A stretch of DNA of 6,767 bases from Labilibaculum sp. (GTDB lineage Bacteria > Bacteroidota > Bacteroidia > Bacteroidales > Marinifilaceae): positions 1-6,767 of the forward strand of contig JADGFH010000317.1 of NCBI GenBank assembly GCA_016743925.1. The letters run 5' to 3'. Both the position numbers and the translations under genes were made by a program. The notes under the pieces were generated by a model that was not told the DNA's origin, searched no databases, and saw only the letters and a list, made by a program, of their open reading frames with translations. Shown here one piece after another: positions 5,948 through 6,767 of the stretch; the stretch's first letter is position 1, and every line of letters begins with the position of its first letter.

Positions 5948-6767
5948 ATGTGGATCGTAAGCATGATTAAGCCTTTTAATTCTACAATAAAAATACTCAC
6001 AATAATAGGTTTCGGATTGTTATTTGTGACAACAAATACATTTGCTCAAAATAATACTAGCTCAACATATTCTTATTTTGGACTAGGAGAGTTGATGCAA
6101 AATTCAAGTGGTCAAAGTATCGGTCTTGGAGGAACAAGTTTAGCTTATAAAGGAGGAAGTGTCTTGAATTTAGATAACCCAGCATCCTTAAGTCAAATTG
6201 ATAGTCTAAAGTTTCATTTCAATATTGGATCTGTAATTAAATTTACACGATTGAATCAAGGGAATGATCATGATGGAATTAATGATTTCAACTTATCGCG
6301 AATCGCTTTAGGATTTAAGGTTTCTAGCAGGTATGCTACTGCTTTTTCAATTTCACCTTATTCAGGATTAGGATATGAAATCACAAAGCGTGAAAAAGTA
6401 TTGGGTGGTGATAGATTTGTAATTCGATCTTTAGAGGGAACCGGAGGATTGAATCAGTTTATGTGGTCTAATGGTGTTAAGATTACTAAAGATTTATCCT
6501 TAGGAGTAAATGGAATTTATATTTTCGGAAATAATACCCGTAATGAAACTGTTGTGTTAGAGGGTGGAGGATCCAATGTATATGTCAATAAATCAGAATT
6601 GATTTCGAAAGGATTATATTTTAATGTAAGTACACAGTATGAAATGAATTTTGGTAATTCAGTTCTTACTTTAGGAGGTAAGTATCAACCTAAAATTGGT
6701 GTAAATGCCAAACAGAAAGTAGTGATTACTAATTCGAATGATCTTACAGAAAGATACAGTGATGAGG
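5948..6767 (+). CDS. Secreted outer-membrane beta-barrel-like protein, N-terminal part
   Basis: This frame is open from ATG 5948 to the right edge, giving 273 visible residues; the C-terminus is outside the window. A Sec signal peptide is clear: hydrophobic core ILTIIGFGLLFV, with likely cleavage after TNTFA (residue 33), just before QNN. An in-frame ATG at 5963 would give a shorter, more typical n-region (MIKPFNSTIK) and is a good alternative start; neither has an SD. The mature part begins with TYSYFGLGEL, then SIGLGGTSLAYKGGSVLNL and DNPASLSQIDSL, a pattern of Bacteroidota outer-membrane proteins distantly like the FadL/OmpP1/PorV barrels, in which G-G-x-x-x-A and NPAS motifs precede the strands. 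After that come alternating polar and hydrophobic strands rich in Gly, Tyr and Phe (FKVSSRYATAFSISPYSGLG, LSLGVNGIYIFGN, FGNSVLTLGGKYQP), as expected for a transmembrane barrel. It is probably in an operon with the upstream DUF4270 gene. Function unknown; the barrel call is good, the exact family is not. Confidence 0.78.
   Translation, partial: MWIVSMIKPFNSTIKILTIIGFGLLFVTTNTFAQNNTSSTYSYFGLGELMQNSSGQSIGLGGTSLAYKGGSVLNLDNPASLSQIDSLKFHFNIGSVIKFTRLNQGNDHDGINDFNLSRIALGFKVSSRYATAFSISPYSGLGYEITKREKVLGGDRFVIRSLEGTGGLNQFMWSNGVKITKDLSLGVNGIYIFGNNTRNETVVLEGGGSNVYVNKSELISKGLYFNVSTQYEMNFGNSVLTLGGKYQPKIGVNAKQKVVITNSNDLTERYSDE

Overview
The window looks like a piece of a Bacteroidota chromosome. It is AT-rich, has two lipoproteins with Bacteroidota-style signal peptides, a DUF4270-type protein (a family I know only from this phylum), and TAnnTTTG promoter boxes of the kind used by the Bacteroidota housekeeping sigma factor. 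A marine or anaerobic member of the Bacteroidales would fit the [FeFe]-hydrogenase, but that placement is inference.

Region 1 (1-2700, + strand) is the end of a hydrogenase operon: the C-terminus of a NuoF-like flavoprotein subunit (hydB), the catalytic [FeFe]-hydrogenase subunit (hydA) and a NuoE-like [2Fe-2S] subunit (hydC), closed by a clear intrinsic terminator. Together they should form a soluble NAD(P)-linked HydABC-type hydrogenase. It would exchange electrons between pyridine nucleotide (possibly with ferredoxin, by bifurcation) and protons/H2. All H-cluster ligands and the relay clusters are present, so the enzyme is predicted active. Both internal genes carry strong Shine-Dalgarno sequences, which the other genes of the window lack.

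Region 2 (2701-3206) has no convincing gene. Its main content is an array of about nine degenerate 21-bp direct repeats at 2856-3044. One reading frame stays open through the array and gives a seven-residue periodic peptide with an invariant phenylalanine. Whether this is a decayed coding repeat or a DNA-level array is unresolved. A strong hairpin at 3158-3188 terminates the convergent kelch gene.

Region 3 (3207-4220, - strand) encodes a six-repeat kelch beta-propeller lipoprotein. The 276-bp stretch between its start and the next gene is a divergent promoter region. It holds two near-identical 17-bp motifs in inverted orientation, each containing a TAnnTTTG box, one facing each gene.

Region 4 (4497-6767, + strand) is a probable two-gene unit: a DUF4270-family lipoprotein and, 35 bp later, a secreted outer-membrane beta-barrel-like protein that runs off the window. 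Both are envelope proteins of unknown function, and their tight spacing suggests a joint role at the outer membrane.
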